DNA of 6,012 bases from Candidatus Methanoplasma sp. (GTDB lineage Archaea; Thermoplasmatota; Thermoplasmata; Methanomassiliicoccales; Methanomethylophilaceae). The translations under genes were made by a program, and so were the position numbers. Each line of letters begins with the position of its first letter. Position 1 is the first letter of the stretch. Below are positions 5,647 to 6,012 of this stretch, piece by piece. The stretch lies in contig JAISVN010000131.1 in assembly GCA_031271555.1 (NCBI GenBank), forward strand, positions 1 through 6,012, in the 5' to 3' direction. The notes below the pieces were generated by a model. That model saw only the letters and a program-made list of their open reading frames with translations, was not told the origin of the DNA and searched no databases.

Positions 5647-6012
5647 TCAATCCTCCCCGCCGAAGAATCCTCTCATGACCGGGTTCATCTCCATCATCTG
5701 CTCGCGGCCTATGGCCTCGTAGAAGTGGATCAGTATGCCTACTGCAAGCAGCAGACCCGTACCGGTCGCATTGCCGGTGGTACCGATCATGTCCGCTCCC
5801 GCGGCAAGCGCACCGATCATTGCTCCAGATATTATCGTTATGGTGGGGATGTACCTTTCCAGCACCCTTTTCAGCACTCTCGGGTCACGGCGGAATCCGG
5901 GTATCTGCATTCCGCTCTTCTGGATCTGTTTCGCAACAGCGTCAGGCCCCAGATTGGTGGTCTGCACCCAGAATTTCGCGAACATTATCGAACCCATTAT
6001 CATCACCGTGCC
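5647..6012 (-). CDS. secY: Protein translocase subunit SecY, C-terminal part (cut by window edge)
   Basis: The last 121 codons of the channel-forming subunit of the Sec61/SecYEG translocon, which moves or inserts proteins through the plasma membrane. The visible part covers the end of a membrane helix (1-14 of the fragment), the cytoplasmic C5 loop with its conserved basic segment (GFRRDPRVLKRVLERYIP, 39-56; this loop binds ribosomes and SRP receptor in the family), then the last two helices (about 57-78 and 84-102) and a short cytosolic tail. The arrangement and lack of a long tail are archaeal. The open frame continues past the right edge, so no start can be given. It ends in TGA, 2 nt before the DUF106 start, and is the first visible gene of the cluster. 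Confidence 0.95.
   Translation of the reverse strand, partial: GTVMIMGSIMFAKFWVQTTNLGPDAVAKQIQKSGMQIPGFRRDPRVLKRVLERYIPTITIISGAMIGALAAGADMIGTTGNATGTGLLLAVGILIHFYEAIGREQMMEMNPVMRGFFGGED

Noticed and set aside
5645..5650. TTG at 5650 as start of the DUF106 gene, giving an overlap with secY
   Set aside because: The GGAGGA ribosome site directly abuts the TTG, whereas the ATG at 5644 sits at the proper 6-nt spacer.
5196..5722. Plus-strand open frames opposite the DUF106 gene and secY
   Set aside because: They are antisense to well-supported genes and show His/Arg/Asp-rich artefact composition with no recognisable domain.

Overview
The window is archaeal chromosome, almost wholly coding: eight genes, two of them cut by the window edges. 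The archaeal signs are a eukaryote/archaeal-type TrpRS, an archaeal cytidylate kinase, a Cbf5-type pseudouridine synthase with a C-terminal PUA domain, a DUF106 (Oxa1/EMC3/YidC superfamily) protein and an archaeal SecY C-terminus. Frequent ATA isoleucine codons, leaderless-looking promoter spacing and the gene order suggest a euryarchaeal lineage such as Thermoplasmatota/Methanomassiliicoccales. That placement is inference, not proof.

Layout. The left part (1-1405, minus strand) carries trpS followed 4 nt later by the first 93 codons of pheS, a translation operon running leftwards. A 96-bp divergent promoter region (1406-1501) separates trpS from a plus-strand gene of unknown function (1502-1936). 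That gene meets the next minus-strand gene end to end with only 2 nt between the stop codons.

The rest (1939-6012, minus strand) reads right to left as one tightly packed cluster: secY (C-terminus only), a DUF106 membrane insertase-like gene, cmk, cbf5, a small gene predicted to be beta-rich, and a gene for a protein with about eight membrane helices. All junctions overlap or are under about 30 nt, so one polycistronic transcript is likely. The first four genes are the tail of the archaeal ribosomal-protein/secY superoperon. The adk, rpl34e and rpl14e genes often interleaved there are absent.

How they work together. SecY and the DUF106 protein insert membrane proteins, Cmk supplies CDP/dCDP, Cbf5 modifies rRNA (and tRNA), and TrpRS and PheRS charge tRNA. 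The two unrecognised genes at the operon's end form a translationally coupled pair of a small soluble protein and an integral membrane protein. They are the least explained part of the window. I saw no mobile element, CRISPR array, tRNA or rRNA gene.
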